From positions 930,001 through 994,000 of the forward strand of contig NZ_CP117883.1 of the NCBI RefSeq assembly GCF_028736215.1: 64,000 bases of DNA, given 5' to 3'. This DNA is from Mucilaginibacter sp. KACC 22773. Its GTDB lineage: Bacteria > Bacteroidota > Bacteroidia > Sphingobacteriales > Sphingobacteriaceae. The notes beneath the pieces were generated by a model. It was not told the origin of the DNA. It saw only the letters and a program-made list of their open reading frames with translations, and did no database searches. This document shows, one piece after another, positions 26,459 through 36,915 of the stretch. The first letter of the stretch is position 1. Each line of letters opens with the position of its first letter. The position numbers were made by a program, and so were the translations under genes.

Positions 26459-27429
26459 TAAAGCCATTTATTCTCCAAAACTTCCTTGGCATGATACGTC
26501 AATATCGCGGTTGCGCCTGCCCGGCGGATGCTGGTAAGCACCTCGGTTATGGCGCGCTGCTCATTGAGCCAGCCGCGTTGCACAGCGGCTTTTATCATGG
26601 CGTATTCGCCGCTTACATTGTAAGCGGCTACGGGTAGTTCGGTATTATCTTTTATTAGTTTTATCACATCCAGGTAGGGCAGGGCCGGTTTTACCATTAA
26701 AAAGTCGGCGCCTTCCAACTCGTCTAAGTTAGCCTCTATCAATGCCTCGCGCTGGTTGGCCGGGTTCATCTGGTAAGTTTTTTTATCACCAAACTTGGGC
26801 GCCGAATTTAAAGCATCTCTGAACGGCCCATAAAAAGCGCTTGCATACTTGGCCGAATACGACATGATAGAAACGTTGGTAAAGCCATTTTGGTCCAATA
26901 CATTCCTGATATATCTTACCCGGCCATCCATCATGTCTGATGGGGCAATAATATCGGCACCGCATTGTGCGTGTGCCAGCGCCATTTTACCTAAAACTTC
27001 CAGCGTTTCGTCATTCAATATTTCGCCGTTTTTAACAATGCCATCATGGCCATCGCTGCTATAAGGATCCATCGCTACATCGGTAACAACGCATGCCTCG
27101 GGAAAGTTCTTTTTTACCTCGCGGATAGCGCGCAGGTACAAGCTTTCTTCGCGGTAGCTTTCGGTCGCCATGGTATCCTTCAGGGCTTCGTCAATATTGG
27201 GGAACAAATCAAATGATTTTAAACCCAGCTTCATGCAGCTTTCAATTTCGCGCAATAAATTATCTACAGAATACCGGTAAATACCCGGCATAGATGATAC
27301 TTCGCTTTTCTGATTCTCGCCATCAATAATAAACAGGGGGAATATCAAATTGGCCGCACTTATATGCGTTTCCTGCACCATTTGGCGGATTATTTCACTC
27401 TTACGGTTTCTACGTGGTCGTTGTAACAT
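26458..27429 (-). CDS. hemB: Porphobilinogen synthase (5-aminolevulinate dehydratase)
   Basis: Joins two 5-aminolevulinate molecules into porphobilinogen. It is 323 residues long from ATG at 27429 (MLQRPRRNRK). The upstream 18 codons of open frame do not look like the family. The two Schiff-base Lys residues are K194 (SYSAKYASAFYG) and K247 (FLMVKPALPYLD). The metal segment (117-130) reads DVAMDPYSSDGHDG. It lacks the Cys residues of zinc-type enzymes and fits the magnesium-type group. IS3 insertion lies 334 bp upstream, which may alter its promoter. Confidence 0.96.
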   Translation of the reverse strand: MLQRPRRNRKSEIIRQMVQETHISAANLIFPLFIIDGENQKSEVSSMPGIYRYSVDNLLREIESCMKLGLKSFDLFPNIDEALKDTMATESYREESLYLRAIREVKKNFPEACVVTDVAMDPYSSDGHDGIVKNGEILNDETLEVLGKMALAHAQCGADIIAPSDMMDGRVRYIRNVLDQNGFTNVSIMSYSAKYASAFYGPFRDALNSAPKFGDKKTYQMNPANQREALIEANLDELEGADFLMVKPALPYLDVIKLIKDNTELPVAAYNVSGEYAMIKAAVQRGWLNEQRAITEVLTSIRRAGATAILTYHAKEVLENKWL

Positions 27430-27762
27430 GTTATAGCTAATGCTCCGGTTTCGGGAATTGCCTTTATCGCCGGAGGCACGCAAAGTTATATAAACCCAAA
27501 CAATTATGGCCCCTCTAAACCTATTAAAGGTAATTTATGGCGTAAGGATGATTTTACAGAATTGTATAATACAAACAAAATATTCAGGGCTTCATTTCAT
27601 CTAACTGTTTGATAAGCAATGGAAACCCATAAATTGATGATGACAATAGTGTTAGTAGCCGGAAATTCTGCTCCGGCTTCACGGCGGTGTGTTTAAACAC
27701 ATTAGTGTTGTGTCATGTATAAATTGACAATGAAAACATACTATTAAGATGAGCGGGAGTGT
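27430..27762. other. hemB upstream region with hairpins
   Basis: No gene was found. A hairpin GCCGGA (27658-27663) pairs with TCCGGC (27672-27677), followed by a 14-nt palindrome TGTGTTTAAACACA (27688-27701). The stretch 27704-27732 is inversely repeated beyond the IS at 29655-29680. The last three bases (TGT, 27760-27762) are the target duplication of the IS. Confidence 0.6.
27704..27732. repeat. Left arm of an older inverted repeat split by the IS
   Basis: AGTGTTGTGTCATGTATAAA and the following TTGACAATG match, in inverse, CATTTGTCAATTCATGCATG plus ACACTA at 29655-29680. Without the IS the arms would be about 190 bp apart. Confidence 0.6.
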
Positions 27763-27801
27763 TGACTCGTCCTGAAATAACTATACACTAAAAGAAAGTG
27801 T

Positions 27802-28356
27802 ATGAAAGAAGAATCGGAACAAAAAGCGAGTCAGATTCGCCTTACTAAGCGATGTCACTTTGAAAGCAGCCTACGGAATGAGATCATAAAATTGATAGAA
27901 TCAGGGACTCCGCGGAGCGTGATAGCCTATCAGTATGGCATGTCGCGGGCATCTCTGAGTAAATGGATGCGCGACCGCGGCTCGAAAGAGTACCAGGAAA
28001 AACAGCGGGGATATCATTTAAGCGACATAGAAAAAAGATCCGTCGTCCGCCAGGTTGAGCAAGGCATTCTGAAACCTTATGCAGCGAGGAAGTCATACGG
28101 ACTAAGTGGAGAAACGTTAAATAAATGGCTTAAGGCCTCGTTGAAAGAAAATGCCGAACTTGCGGTTCATGAAAAGTTTGAGATGAAGGATAAAGCTGAA
28201 GGGCAGTCTGGTGTGCCGGACCCGGAAACGGAAGCTTTAAAAAAGGCTTTGGAATATGCACAGCTAAAGATCAGTGCCTTAAATACCCTTATTGATGTAG
28301 CAGAGGATCAGTTTAAGATCAAGATCAGAAAAAAAGCTGGGGCCAGGCAGTCATGA
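27802..28356 (+). CDS. IS3-family transposase OrfA
   Basis: A 184-residue DNA-binding subunit. Two helix-turn-helix regions can be seen: about 22-52 (LRNEIIKLIESGTPRSVIAY, MSRASLSKWMRDRG) and about 70-105 (SVVRQVEQGILKPYAA, GLSGETLNKWLKASL). A C-terminal coiled-coil follows (about 145-175, ALKKALEYAQLKISALN), as in OrfA proteins that dimerise. It is longer than most OrfA (about 100 residues) because of the doubled HTH. Its stop overlaps the orfB start as ATGA. Confidence 0.92.
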   Translation: MKEESEQKASQIRLTKRCHFESSLRNEIIKLIESGTPRSVIAYQYGMSRASLSKWMRDRGSKEYQEKQRGYHLSDIEKRSVVRQVEQGILKPYAARKSYGLSGETLNKWLKASLKENAELAVHEKFEMKDKAEGQSGVPDPETEALKKALEYAQLKISALNTLIDVAEDQFKIKIRKKAGARQS

Positions 28357-29273
28357 TAATGAAGCAGGATTACGCGCATTTAAGCTGGGCGTTTCTATGC
28401 GGACTGTTTGGCAAAACCCGCCATGCGCACTATGATCACTTATGGAGAAACCAGGATGACTCTATCAAAGAGGAAATTATCCTGCAGCTTGTTCATGAAA
28501 TAAGGAAGCCTTTACCCCGGTTAGGGACAAGAAAGATGCTTTATCTGCTTAAGCCGCAACTGGCTTCTCATCATATAGAAATCGGCAGGGACTACCTGTT
28601 TGACTTGCTTGACGCTCATAAGCTGCTGATCAGGCAGCGTAAACGAAAAGCAATCACCACCGATTCCCGGCACTGGATGCATAAGTACGCCAACCTGGTA
28701 AAGGAAATGCATATTATACGGCCGGAGGAACTTTGGGTAAGCGATATAACTTACATTCGGGTGCAAAACCAATGGGGCTACCTGTCACTGATAACAGATG
28801 CATTTTCACGTAAGATCATGGGTTATTGTTTCCGCCTGGATATGCTGGCGCTGGGGCCTATAGCGGCCTTACAGATGGCCCTGGATGTCCGCAGTTACAG
28901 CGGGCAAACCCTTACCCATCACTCTGACAGAGGGTCCCAATACTGCTCTAAGGATTATGTGGAATTGCTTGGGAACGAAACTATTTCCATCAGTATGACT
29001 GAACGGGGTGACCCGTATGAGAATGCACTGGCCGAACGAATGAATGGCATCATCAAGGGGGAGTTCGACCTGTACATCAGCCCGGTTAACTTTGAGCAGA
29101 CTTATAAAAAGATCGATAGCAGTATTAAGGCATACAACGAATTGAGGCCCCATGGAAGCTGTGACTACCTGACGCCTTGCCAGGCGCATGAACAAGGTGA
29201 TGTACTGAAAAAACGCTGGAAGGAATACCCGGGCAAATGGGAGAAGGAAAAGCCGCTGGCCATACCCGCCTGA
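28353..29273 (+). CDS. IS3-family transposase OrfB (DDE integrase)
   Basis: A 306-residue catalytic subunit. The DDE triad is D131 (SDITYI), D192 (HSDRGSQY) and E228 (NALAERMNG), with 35 residues between the second D and the E, as in IS3 and retroviral integrases. An N-terminal HTH-like region precedes it (RKPLPRLGTRKMLYLLKPQL). Frameshift production of an OrfAB fusion is usual in this family. Here orfB has its own ATG in an ATGA overlap, so coupled initiation is more likely. Confidence 0.95.
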   Translation: MIMKQDYAHLSWAFLCGLFGKTRHAHYDHLWRNQDDSIKEEIILQLVHEIRKPLPRLGTRKMLYLLKPQLASHHIEIGRDYLFDLLDAHKLLIRQRKRKAITTDSRHWMHKYANLVKEMHIIRPEELWVSDITYIRVQNQWGYLSLITDAFSRKIMGYCFRLDMLALGPIAALQMALDVRSYSGQTLTHHSDRGSQYCSKDYVELLGNETISISMTERGDPYENALAERMNGIIKGEFDLYISPVNFEQTYKKIDSSIKAYNELRPHGSCDYLTPCQAHEQGDVLKKRWKEYPGKWEKEKPLAIPA

Positions 29274-29567
29274 CAGATGAGTTATCAACAAAAAGAGGAG
29301 GTTCAGCAAAAAGAAAAAAAGAAGCAAAAAAAGAAAAACGTGTTGAAATATGGAAAACTGAAGGAGTTTCCCACATTCCAACACAACAAACAAACAACAA
29401 GTTATTTAACTTTATCTTTAAAAAAAGAACCTGTATAGTGTTTACAGGATTAACTCACAAATCTGTATAGTTATTTCAGGACGGGTCATGTAAGCAAACA
29501 TGGTTAACAAAGGTTAACACAATTTTGATTTATTTTTACTTAAATATCTTATAATTAGCATTTTAAC

Positions 29568-29605
29568 AAAAAATCATGGTTAACACATGTTAACCATGAT
29601 TTTTT
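29568..29605. terminator. Strong bidirectional terminator hairpin
   Basis: A perfect 17-bp stem (29568-29584 with 29589-29605), ACAT loop, A6 on the left and T6 on the right. The stem contains GGTTAAC/GTTAACC. It lies between the IS and the stop of hemCD, so it would end hemCD transcripts from the right and IS transcripts from the left. Confidence 0.8.
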
Positions 29606-29654
29606 GCGTTTTTCGTATTCTTCCGATATAAACTTAAAGTTGCTGCTGCAATAC

Positions 29655-29680
29655 CATTTGTCAATTCATGCATGACACTA
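29655..29680. repeat. Right arm of the inverted repeat split by the IS
   Basis: Inverse partner of 27704-27732. See that entry. It ends 30 bp before the hemCD stop. Confidence 0.6.
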
Positions 29681-29710
29681 CCTACATTGCCAGTGAAACA
29701 TATTAAGCTT

Positions 29711-31306
29711 TTAACACCTGTTGGTTAAACAGGTTGTTCCAAAAACGGCTTCGGCTAAGCCTACTTCGTCGGGCGAAAAGGGTAATGTGTACCTGGTGCC
29801 CATTTCGTCGAATTTTTTGCCAGTTGATTTACCAATGGCTATTACCTGCTGGTTGGGCTCTAACAGGTTATCCTGGAAATAGGCCTCTACGTTAGATGGG
29901 CTGGTAAAAACCAGTACATCAGCACCGGTCCCTTCTACCTGCTCTTCAATTACAGTTTCGTAAACAGTAAGGTCGATTATTTTGGTTTCGGCAGATAAGC
30001 CTTGTTGTATGCTGCGTAAAGAACCCTCGGCGCCGGGAAACAATACTTTAGTGCCGTTGGCTAATGTTGCAAAATCGGCCGCAACTTCGGCTGTATCGCC
30101 GCTCTCGCCAACGTAGGCTGCAAAGTGGCCGTTACGGCGCAAGGTATCTTCAGATCCAGAGCCCATTACACCAAATTTTACTTTATTGGATAATTGCGGC
30201 TTTAGTGCAAAGAAATACTCTACCGCATTTTTACTGCTGAAAAATATCCAGTTGATATCTCTTAAAATATAAGGATCAAGTTTATTGATGACGGGTACCG
30301 TGCGGATAAGCGAACGGGCATCTATATTGATGCCATGTTTTTCCATCGCCTTGCGGAAGTAGCTTTGCTCCGAAAGATCGCGGGTGATAAATACGCTTTG
30401 GGCCAGTTTACGGTTGGTATCAAACATGGCTACAACCTTTTGGGCAAGGCCATCAGTTGTATCCGATTTCAGGAATACCCTATCCGGGAATTCATCACCT
30501 TCATCGGCTTTTGAGGTAAATACCTGGTACACGTCATCCTCCTTGCGGCAATAGCAGCCCAGGGGCAGGTGACAGCCACCGCCAAACAGCTTCAGCACGG
30601 TACGTTCAACAGCTAATTCTTCGGCTACATCCGGGTGGTGCAGTGCTTGCAGGACTTCAAAAAGTTCCTGGTCGGCTTCACGTATCTGTATGGCCAAAGC
30701 GCCCTGTGCAGGTGCAGGGATCAGCTCGGCAGGGGTTAATTCCTCTACGTGAAATTCGCTTAAATCGATATTCAAGCGGCTTACACCGGCCTTGGCCAGC
30801 ATAATAGCATCATACTTTTCGTCGCGTAGTTTACCTATGCGGGTAGGTACGTTGCCACGTAATTCTGCTATCTCCAGGTCGGGGCGGTAGGCCAGTAACT
30901 GGGCCTTGCGCCTGTTTGATGATGTGCCAACAATAGCTCCGTATTTAACAGATAGCTTTTGATGCACATCTACACAATCTTTCAATATCAGCAACAGTTC
31001 AGATGGATCTTCCCGTTCTGAAACTGCTGCGATGATGAGTCCCGGAGGGTTTTCGGTCGGCAAATCTTTATGCGAGTGTACCGCAAGGTCAATAGTGCCG
31101 GCTAATAATTCTTCTTCTAATTCTTTGGTGAAAAAACCTTTGCCTTCCAGCTTATCAAAGCTGAGGTTGAGGATACGGTCGCCCTGTGTTTTAATGATCT
31201 TTAACTCGGCGGTAATGTTGATGGCGGCAAGGCTATCTTTTACAAAATTGGCCTGCCACAGCGCCAATTCGCTGCCACGTGTTCCTATTATCAGTTTTCT
31301 GTCCAA
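29711..31306 (-). CDS. hemC-hemD: Fused hydroxymethylbilane synthase/uroporphyrinogen-III synthase
   Basis: A 531-residue bifunctional enzyme from TTG at 31306 (MDRKLIIGTRGSELALWQAN). The frame is open 29 codons further but only this start gives the family N-terminus. Residues 1-310 are HemC: catalytic D81 in HSHKDLP, and C245 in FGGGCHLPLG, which holds the dipyrromethane cofactor. It polymerises four porphobilinogens. Residues about 315-525 are HemD (VFITRDLSEQSYFRKAM, FSSKNAVEYFF, VLFPGAEGS, VFTSPSNVEAYF), which closes the ring to uroporphyrinogen III. Fusion would channel the unstable linear product. HemD halves are poorly conserved, as usual. Confidence 0.93.
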   Translation of the reverse strand: MDRKLIIGTRGSELALWQANFVKDSLAAINITAELKIIKTQGDRILNLSFDKLEGKGFFTKELEEELLAGTIDLAVHSHKDLPTENPPGLIIAAVSEREDPSELLLILKDCVDVHQKLSVKYGAIVGTSSNRRKAQLLAYRPDLEIAELRGNVPTRIGKLRDEKYDAIMLAKAGVSRLNIDLSEFHVEELTPAELIPAPAQGALAIQIREADQELFEVLQALHHPDVAEELAVERTVLKLFGGGCHLPLGCYCRKEDDVYQVFTSKADEGDEFPDRVFLKSDTTDGLAQKVVAMFDTNRKLAQSVFITRDLSEQSYFRKAMEKHGINIDARSLIRTVPVINKLDPYILRDINWIFFSSKNAVEYFFALKPQLSNKVKFGVMGSGSEDTLRRNGHFAAYVGESGDTAEVAADFATLANGTKVLFPGAEGSLRSIQQGLSAETKIIDLTVYETVIEEQVEGTGADVLVFTSPSNVEAYFQDNLLEPNQQVIAIGKSTGKKFDEMGTRYTLPFSPDEVGLAEAVFGTTCLTNRC

Positions 31307-31450
31307 AAGAATGATTGTTTGCAGCTGCAAATTTAATTTTTTATCAGCATGAAAAGGTACAACAACACCACGAATTTTTTCTGATTGCAACAATATGACG
31401 GTTAAGTGTGCGATAATAATGTGGTAAGTTAAAAAAACGCAAGTAAATTA

Positions 31451-31531
31451 ATATCGAACACTGAATTCCGAATGTCAAACATCGAAGCTTTTCTTTCATT
31501 ATTCGATATTGGACATTGGGTGTTCGATATT
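31451..31531. repeat. Word-like hairpin family F, copy 1
   Basis: ATATCGAACACTGAATTCCG and following words are inverted as ATTGGACATTGGGTGTTCGA plus TATT. The arms are about 27-30 nt with a central AAGCTTTTCTTTC. The second copy is at 56650-56758. It produces a spurious N-terminal extension for the downstream oxidoreductase frame. Confidence 0.75.
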
Positions 31532-31576
31532 AACTCGATTGTATTGGCTACCTTTGAACACACCCACCGAGCCAAA

Positions 31577-32566
31577 ATGAAAGCAGTTATTATAACCCGC
31601 CCCGGCGAACCATCGGTTTTACAGGTACAGGAACGGCTCCAGCCAGCTTATGCCGATAACGAAGTATTAGTTAAGGTTATGGCCGCGGGTATTAACCGGC
31701 CGGATGTTTTTCAGCGCAAGGGTAATTATCCGCCTCCCGCCGGCGCACCACAGGATATCCCGGGCTTAGAAATTGCCGGTATCGTTGTAGCTATTGGTAC
31801 AACGGTAACCCATCTGATGGTTGGCGATAAAGTTTGCGCCCTGGTTGCAGGCGGCGGTTATGCCGAATATTGTAATGCTCCCGAAGAACAATGTCTGCCG
31901 ATACCCGAAAATCTTTCATTTACAGAAGCAGCCTCGTTGCCCGAAACGTTTTTTACCGTTTGGAGCAATGTGTTTGATCGTGCAGGTTTAAAGGACGGCG
32001 AAACATTACTGGTTCATGGGGGCTCAAGCGGTATTGGCGTTGCCGCTATCCAAATGGCCAAAGCGTTGGGGCATACGGTTTATGTAACAGCCGGATCGGA
32101 AGATAAATGCCGGTTTTGTGAGGCTTTAGGCGCGGCAAAAGCTATCAACTATAAAACAGAAAACTTTGCCGATGTTATTAATGATGTAACCGCAGGCAAA
32201 GGCGTTGATGTAATATTGGATATGATAGGTGGCGACTATACAACCGGCAACATTAAATCGCTGGCTGTTGAGGGCCGGTTGGTGCTTATTAATACGATGA
32301 ACGGCAATAATGTTCAAATTGATTTGGCACAGGTGATGCGAAAGAGATTGACTATTACCGGCTCTGCGCTGCGCTCGCGCGAGGTAGAATTTAAAGGTGC
32401 TATTGCACACAAATTAAAAACGGTTATCTGGCCACTATTGGCATCTGGCCGAATCAAACCTGTTGTTCATGCTGTTTTTCCTGCTGCCGAAGCCGCAAAA
32501 GCCCACGAGCTTATGGAAAGCAACGGGCATATTGGCAAAATAATGCTTGATTTTGGCGATCGGTAA
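31577..32566 (+). CDS. NAD(P)H-quinone oxidoreductase, MDR family (PIG3-like)
   Basis: A 329-residue protein from ATG at 31577 (MKAVIITRPGEPSVLQVQE). The 35 open codons upstream come from the repeat at 31451-31531 and were rejected. It is a medium-chain reductase without structural zinc. GINRPDVFQRKGNYPPPAGA (about 50-69) and GLEIAGIVVAIG are typical of the PIG3/quinone oxidoreductase group. The cofactor motif LVHGGSSGIGVAAIQMAKAL is near 145-164. It is predicted to reduce quinones with NADPH. It has no obvious link to either neighbour. Confidence 0.9.
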   Translation: MKAVIITRPGEPSVLQVQERLQPAYADNEVLVKVMAAGINRPDVFQRKGNYPPPAGAPQDIPGLEIAGIVVAIGTTVTHLMVGDKVCALVAGGGYAEYCNAPEEQCLPIPENLSFTEAASLPETFFTVWSNVFDRAGLKDGETLLVHGGSSGIGVAAIQMAKALGHTVYVTAGSEDKCRFCEALGAAKAINYKTENFADVINDVTAGKGVDVILDMIGGDYTTGNIKSLAVEGRLVLINTMNGNNVQIDLAQVMRKRLTITGSALRSREVEFKGAIAHKLKTVIWPLLASGRIKPVVHAVFPAAEAAKAHELMESNGHIGKIMLDFGDR

Positions 32567-32639
32567 CTATAATTAAAGCCGACATAAATTATCGTGCAAA
32601 AATGTTGCCTTTGCTATTTAAATATTTGGATAGAAATCA

Positions 32640-32647
32640 TAACTTTG
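32640..32647 (+). promoter_or_regulatory. Candidate -7 box upstream of atpD
   Basis: TAACTTTG matches the Bacteroidota TAnnTTTG consensus, 76 bp before the atpD start. TTTG words lie upstream at 11 and 26 nt rather than the usual 19-21 nt. Motif match only. Confidence 0.35.
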
Positions 32648-32693
32648 CGCCTCTGAAATAGCATCTTATATTTTACAAGCAGGATACTATTAA

Positions 32694-34229
<1,536 letters not shown>

Positions 34230-34328
34230 TAGCAAGTATATAGTATCAAGTAGCAAGACTTATTTTAATCTTGCTACTTGATCTTCATAAATGTACTTGA
34301 TACTTGATACTAACTACTTGATACTATA
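34230..34328. repeat. Word-like hairpin family B between atpD and atpC
   Basis: Left words AGTATCAAGTAGCAAGAC (34241-34260) are inverted as TCTTGCTACTTGATC and TACTTGATACTTGATACTAA (34270-34315). Other members are at 40619-40842 and 46384-46530. It lies inside the atpDC operon and will be transcribed. Confidence 0.75.
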
Positions 34329-34333
34329 AAGAA

Positions 34334-34588
34334 ATGACTTTAGAAATTCTTACTCCCGATAAAAAGATCTACGAGGGCGAAGCCACATCGGTTACCGTAC
34401 CTGGTACTTTGGGATTATTTGAGATATTAAACCACCACGCGCCTATCATATCAACCTTACAGGATGGTAAGCTGGTTGTACGTGGGGGTAACGCCGGTAA
34501 AGAAGAAGTGTTTTTTATCAAAGGCGGCGTAGTTGAAGCATTAAACAATAAGGTCATTATTTTAGCCGAAGGAATTCTGCATAAATAA
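34334..34588 (+). CDS. atpC: F1 ATP synthase subunit epsilon, short form
   Basis: An 84-residue protein covering only the N-terminal beta-sandwich domain (LEILTPDKKIYEGEATSVTV, GLFEILNHHAPIISTL, VFFIKGGVVEALNNKVIILA). The C-terminal two-helix domain that inhibits ATP hydrolysis in E. coli (full length about 139) is absent. There is no frameshift and the stop is followed by a terminator, so this is its natural length. Short epsilon subunits are usual in Bacteroidota. Confidence 0.93.
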   Translation: MTLEILTPDKKIYEGEATSVTVPGTLGLFEILNHHAPIISTLQDGKLVVRGGNAGKEEVFFIKGGVVEALNNKVIILAEGILHK

Positions 34589-34607
34589 ACTATACCCTTA
34601 TTTTTCA

Positions 34608-34646
34608 GAAAAAACGTCCGGGTATAGCACCCGGACGTTTTTTTTT
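34608..34646 (+). terminator. Terminator of atpDC
   Basis: A 15-bp stem (AAAAAACGTCCGGGT at 34608-34622, ACCCGGACGTTTTTT at 34628-34642) with loop ATAGC and a run of T. It lies 20 bp after the atpC stop. It may also work in reverse. Confidence 0.93.
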
Positions 34647-35100
34647 AATTGTTTTTTTAATAGGGTTTTTAGAGAATGAATTATAGGGAGTAAAAAGGCA
34701 GGAATATTTATGTCAATTGGCAAATTCAAAAAATAATGCAGTATCATCATCTGCATATCTGCACATCTGGAATCTGCACATTTAACAAACTTTTTTAGCC
34801 ACCAACCCCATTTTAGGAAGAAAATTGGCAATTTACTATGCATGCATAAAATATGTACCGAATACCGTTTTGAACTTTGGTCTATTTTGTTAAAAATTAT
34901 GTTCCTTTAAATGTTATAAATGCGTAATTTTATATTGTTTAATTGATATATTTAGATATATTATACTTTTTGAAAAAATAAATCCTGACTATTGTTATTC
35001 GCGGTTGCTATATCTACCTTACGTTTATTGATTCAAGCAATCAAATAAACCTGGTCAACAACAAGAATAATTTATAAAGTTAGTCTACTAAAAAAATAAA
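34647..35100. other. ilv operon leader region
   Basis: No clear gene. ATCTGCATATCTGCACATCT words at 34747-34785 form another small repeat (relatives at 61797-61850). The rest is AT-rich and probably carries the promoter of the ilv-leu operon. A TTG-started 18-codon frame at 34992-35048 has nine Leu, Ile or Val codons and could be a leader peptide, but no attenuator hairpin follows it. Confidence 0.45.
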
Positions 35101-36810
35101 ATGAGTTCATCATCAGATACCACGGCGGCTATAGAATTGAATAAGTATAGCAAAACTTTTACCCAGGATCCAACACAGCCGGCTGCACAGGCCATGCTTT
35201 ATGGTATTGGTTTAACAGACGATGATATGCGCAAAGCCCAGGTTGGTGTGGCAAGTATGGGTTACGATGGTAACACTTGTAACATGCACCTGAACGATTT
35301 GGCTAAGATAGTTAAACAAGGTATCTGGGATGAGGATATGGTAGGCCTGATATTTCATACCATTGGCGTAAGTGATGGCATGAGCAACGGTACAGAAGGG
35401 ATGCGTTATTCTTTAGTGAGCCGCGATATTATTGCCGACTCGATTGAAGCTGTTACAGGTGCGCAATATTATGATGGTTTAATTACTTTGCCTGGTTGCG
35501 ATAAAAACATGCCCGGTTCTATTATGGCCATGGGGCGTTTAAACCGTCCGTCAATTATGGTATACGGGGGCACTATTAAACCCGGGCATTGGAAAGGCGA
35601 AGACCTGAACATTGTATCGGCATTTGAGGCTTTAGGTAAAAGGATGGCCGGTACTATTGAGGATGTTGATTTTATGGGCATCATTAAAAATGCCTGCCCA
35701 AGCGCGGGTGCATGCGGTGGTATTTATACAGCTAATACGATGGCCGCAGCTATTGAGGCTTTGGGTATGAGCTTGCCTTACTCATCATCAAACCCGGCGC
35801 TAAGCGAAGATAAAAAAGCCGAGTGCCTGGCAGCAGGAAAGGCTATCAAAATATTGTTAGAGAAAGACATCAAACCATCAGACATCATGACACGCGAAGC
35901 ATTTGAAAATGCTATGGTTGTGATCATGGTATTGGGTGGCTCAACCAACGCGGTATTGCACCTGATTGCGATGGCCAAAAGCGTTGATGTTAAATTAACC
36001 CAGGACGATTTCCAAACAGTAAGTAACCGCATCCCGGTATTGGCCGATATGAAACCAAGCGGTAAATACATGATGGAGGATTTACACAACATTGGCGGCG
36101 TTCCGGCTGTGATGAAGTATTGTTTGGCGCAAGGCTGGTTACATGGCGATTGCCTTACCGTTACCGGTAAAACAATTACCGAAAACTTAGCAGATGTACC
36201 CGAACTGGAGTTTGATACACAAAAAATTATATGGCCGGTTGAAAAGCCTGTTAAAGCTACCGGCCACTTACAGATACTTTACGGCAATATTGCCGAGGGT
36301 GGTAGCGTAGCCAAAATTACAGGTAAAGAGGGTACTCATTTTGAAGGCCCTGCCCGCGTGTTTGATGGCGAGTTTGAACTGATTGCCGGCATCCAGAGCG
36401 GCCGAGTCAAAAAAGGTGATGTGGTGGTTATCCGCAACGTAGGCCCTAAAGGCGCACCCGGTATGCCCGAAATGCTTAAGCCAACATCGGCCATTTTTGG
36501 TGCTGGTTTAGGTAGCTCGGTAGCATTGATTACCGACGGACGCTTTAGCGGCGGTACACACGGTTTTGTGGTAGGCCACATCACCCCCGAAGCTTTTGAC
36601 GGGGGCGCCATTGGCTTAATTAACGACGATGATAAAATTATTATTGATGCAACGACAAATACCATCAATGTAATACTATCAGACGAAGAAATGGCAGCAC
36701 GTAAAGCCGCCTGGAAACAGCCCGCTTTAAAAGCAACCAAAGGTTTATTATACCGTTACGCCAAAACAGTTAGCTCGGCTGCTGAAGGTTGCGTAACAGA
36801 CGAAATGTAG
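35101..36810 (+). CDS. ilvD: Dihydroxy-acid dehydratase
   Basis: Third common step of valine and isoleucine synthesis: removes water from 2,3-dihydroxy acids. It has 569 residues, in the family range. Iron-sulfur ligands are C60 (GNTCNMH), C133 (PGCDKNMPG) and C205 ([14 protein letters not shown]). [19 protein letters not shown] is near the C-terminus. First gene of the operon. Confidence 0.97.
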   Translation: MSSSSDTTAAIELNKYSKTFTQDPTQPAAQAMLYGIGLTDDDMRKAQVGVASMGYDGNTCNMHLNDLAKIVKQGIWDEDMVGLIFHTIGVSDGMSNGTEGMRYSLVSRDIIADSIEAVTGAQYYDGLITLPGCDKNMPGSIMAMGRLNRPSIMVYGGTIKPGHWKGEDLNIVSAFEALGKRMAGTIEDVDFMGIIKNACPSAGACGGIYTANTMAAAIEALGMSLPYSSSNPALSEDKKAECLAAGKAIKILLEKDIKPSDIMTREAFENAMVVIMVLGGSTNAVLHLIAMAKSVDVKLTQDDFQTVSNRIPVLADMKPSGKYMMEDLHNIGGVPAVMKYCLAQGWLHGDCLTVTGKTITENLADVPELEFDTQKIIWPVEKPVKATGHLQILYGNIAEGGSVAKITGKEGTHFEGPARVFDGEFELIAGIQSGRVKKGDVVVIRNVGPKGAPGMPEMLKPTSAIFGAGLGSSVALITDGRFSGGTHGFVVGHITPEAFDGGAIGLINDDDKIIIDATTNTINVILSDEEMAARKAAWKQPALKATKGLLYRYAKTVSSAAEGCVTDEM

Positions 36811-36907
36811 TAGCCCCCTAACCCCCTGAAGGGGGAACAGGAACAAGGGAAAAAGATAGATAATTAAAATATACACTTAACACTCCCCTTTTAGGGGGGA
36901 TAGAGGT
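36811..36907. repeat. C/G-rich repeat family I, copy 1
   Basis: CCCCCTAACCCCCTGAAGGG (36814-36833) can fold on itself, and CTCCCCTTTTAGGGGGG lies at 36885-36900. The same element appears inverted as TTCCCCCTTCAGGGGGG at 44428-44457. It occupies most of the ilvD-ilvB gap. Confidence 0.75.
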
Positions 36908-36915
36908 CAAAAAAT

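Larger units (their letters stand above)
27763..29488 (+). mobile_element. IS3-family insertion sequence, 1726 bp
   Basis: Complete element. Terminal inverted repeats of 25 bp, 27763-27787 and 29464-29488, differ at one position. The element starts TGACTCGTCCTG and ends with the inverse of TGACCCGTCCTG, so it has the TG...CA ends of the IS3 family. It is flanked by a 3-bp direct repeat TGT (27760-27762 and 29489-29491), the target duplication. It holds orfA and orfB, which overlap by ATGA. Intact ends, both frames open and a perfect TSD point to a recent insertion. Confidence 0.93.

Noticed and set aside
27763..29488. IS element as part of a composite transposon with the heme genes
   Set aside because: Only one copy lies in the window and it has its own target duplication.
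31307..31393. 29-residue N-terminal extension of HemCD
   Set aside because: HemC proteins begin two or three residues before KLIIGTRGSE. The extension is not conserved-looking.
31472..31576. N-terminal extension of the quinone oxidoreductase
   Set aside because: It is encoded by the family F hairpin. ATG at 31577 fits the family.
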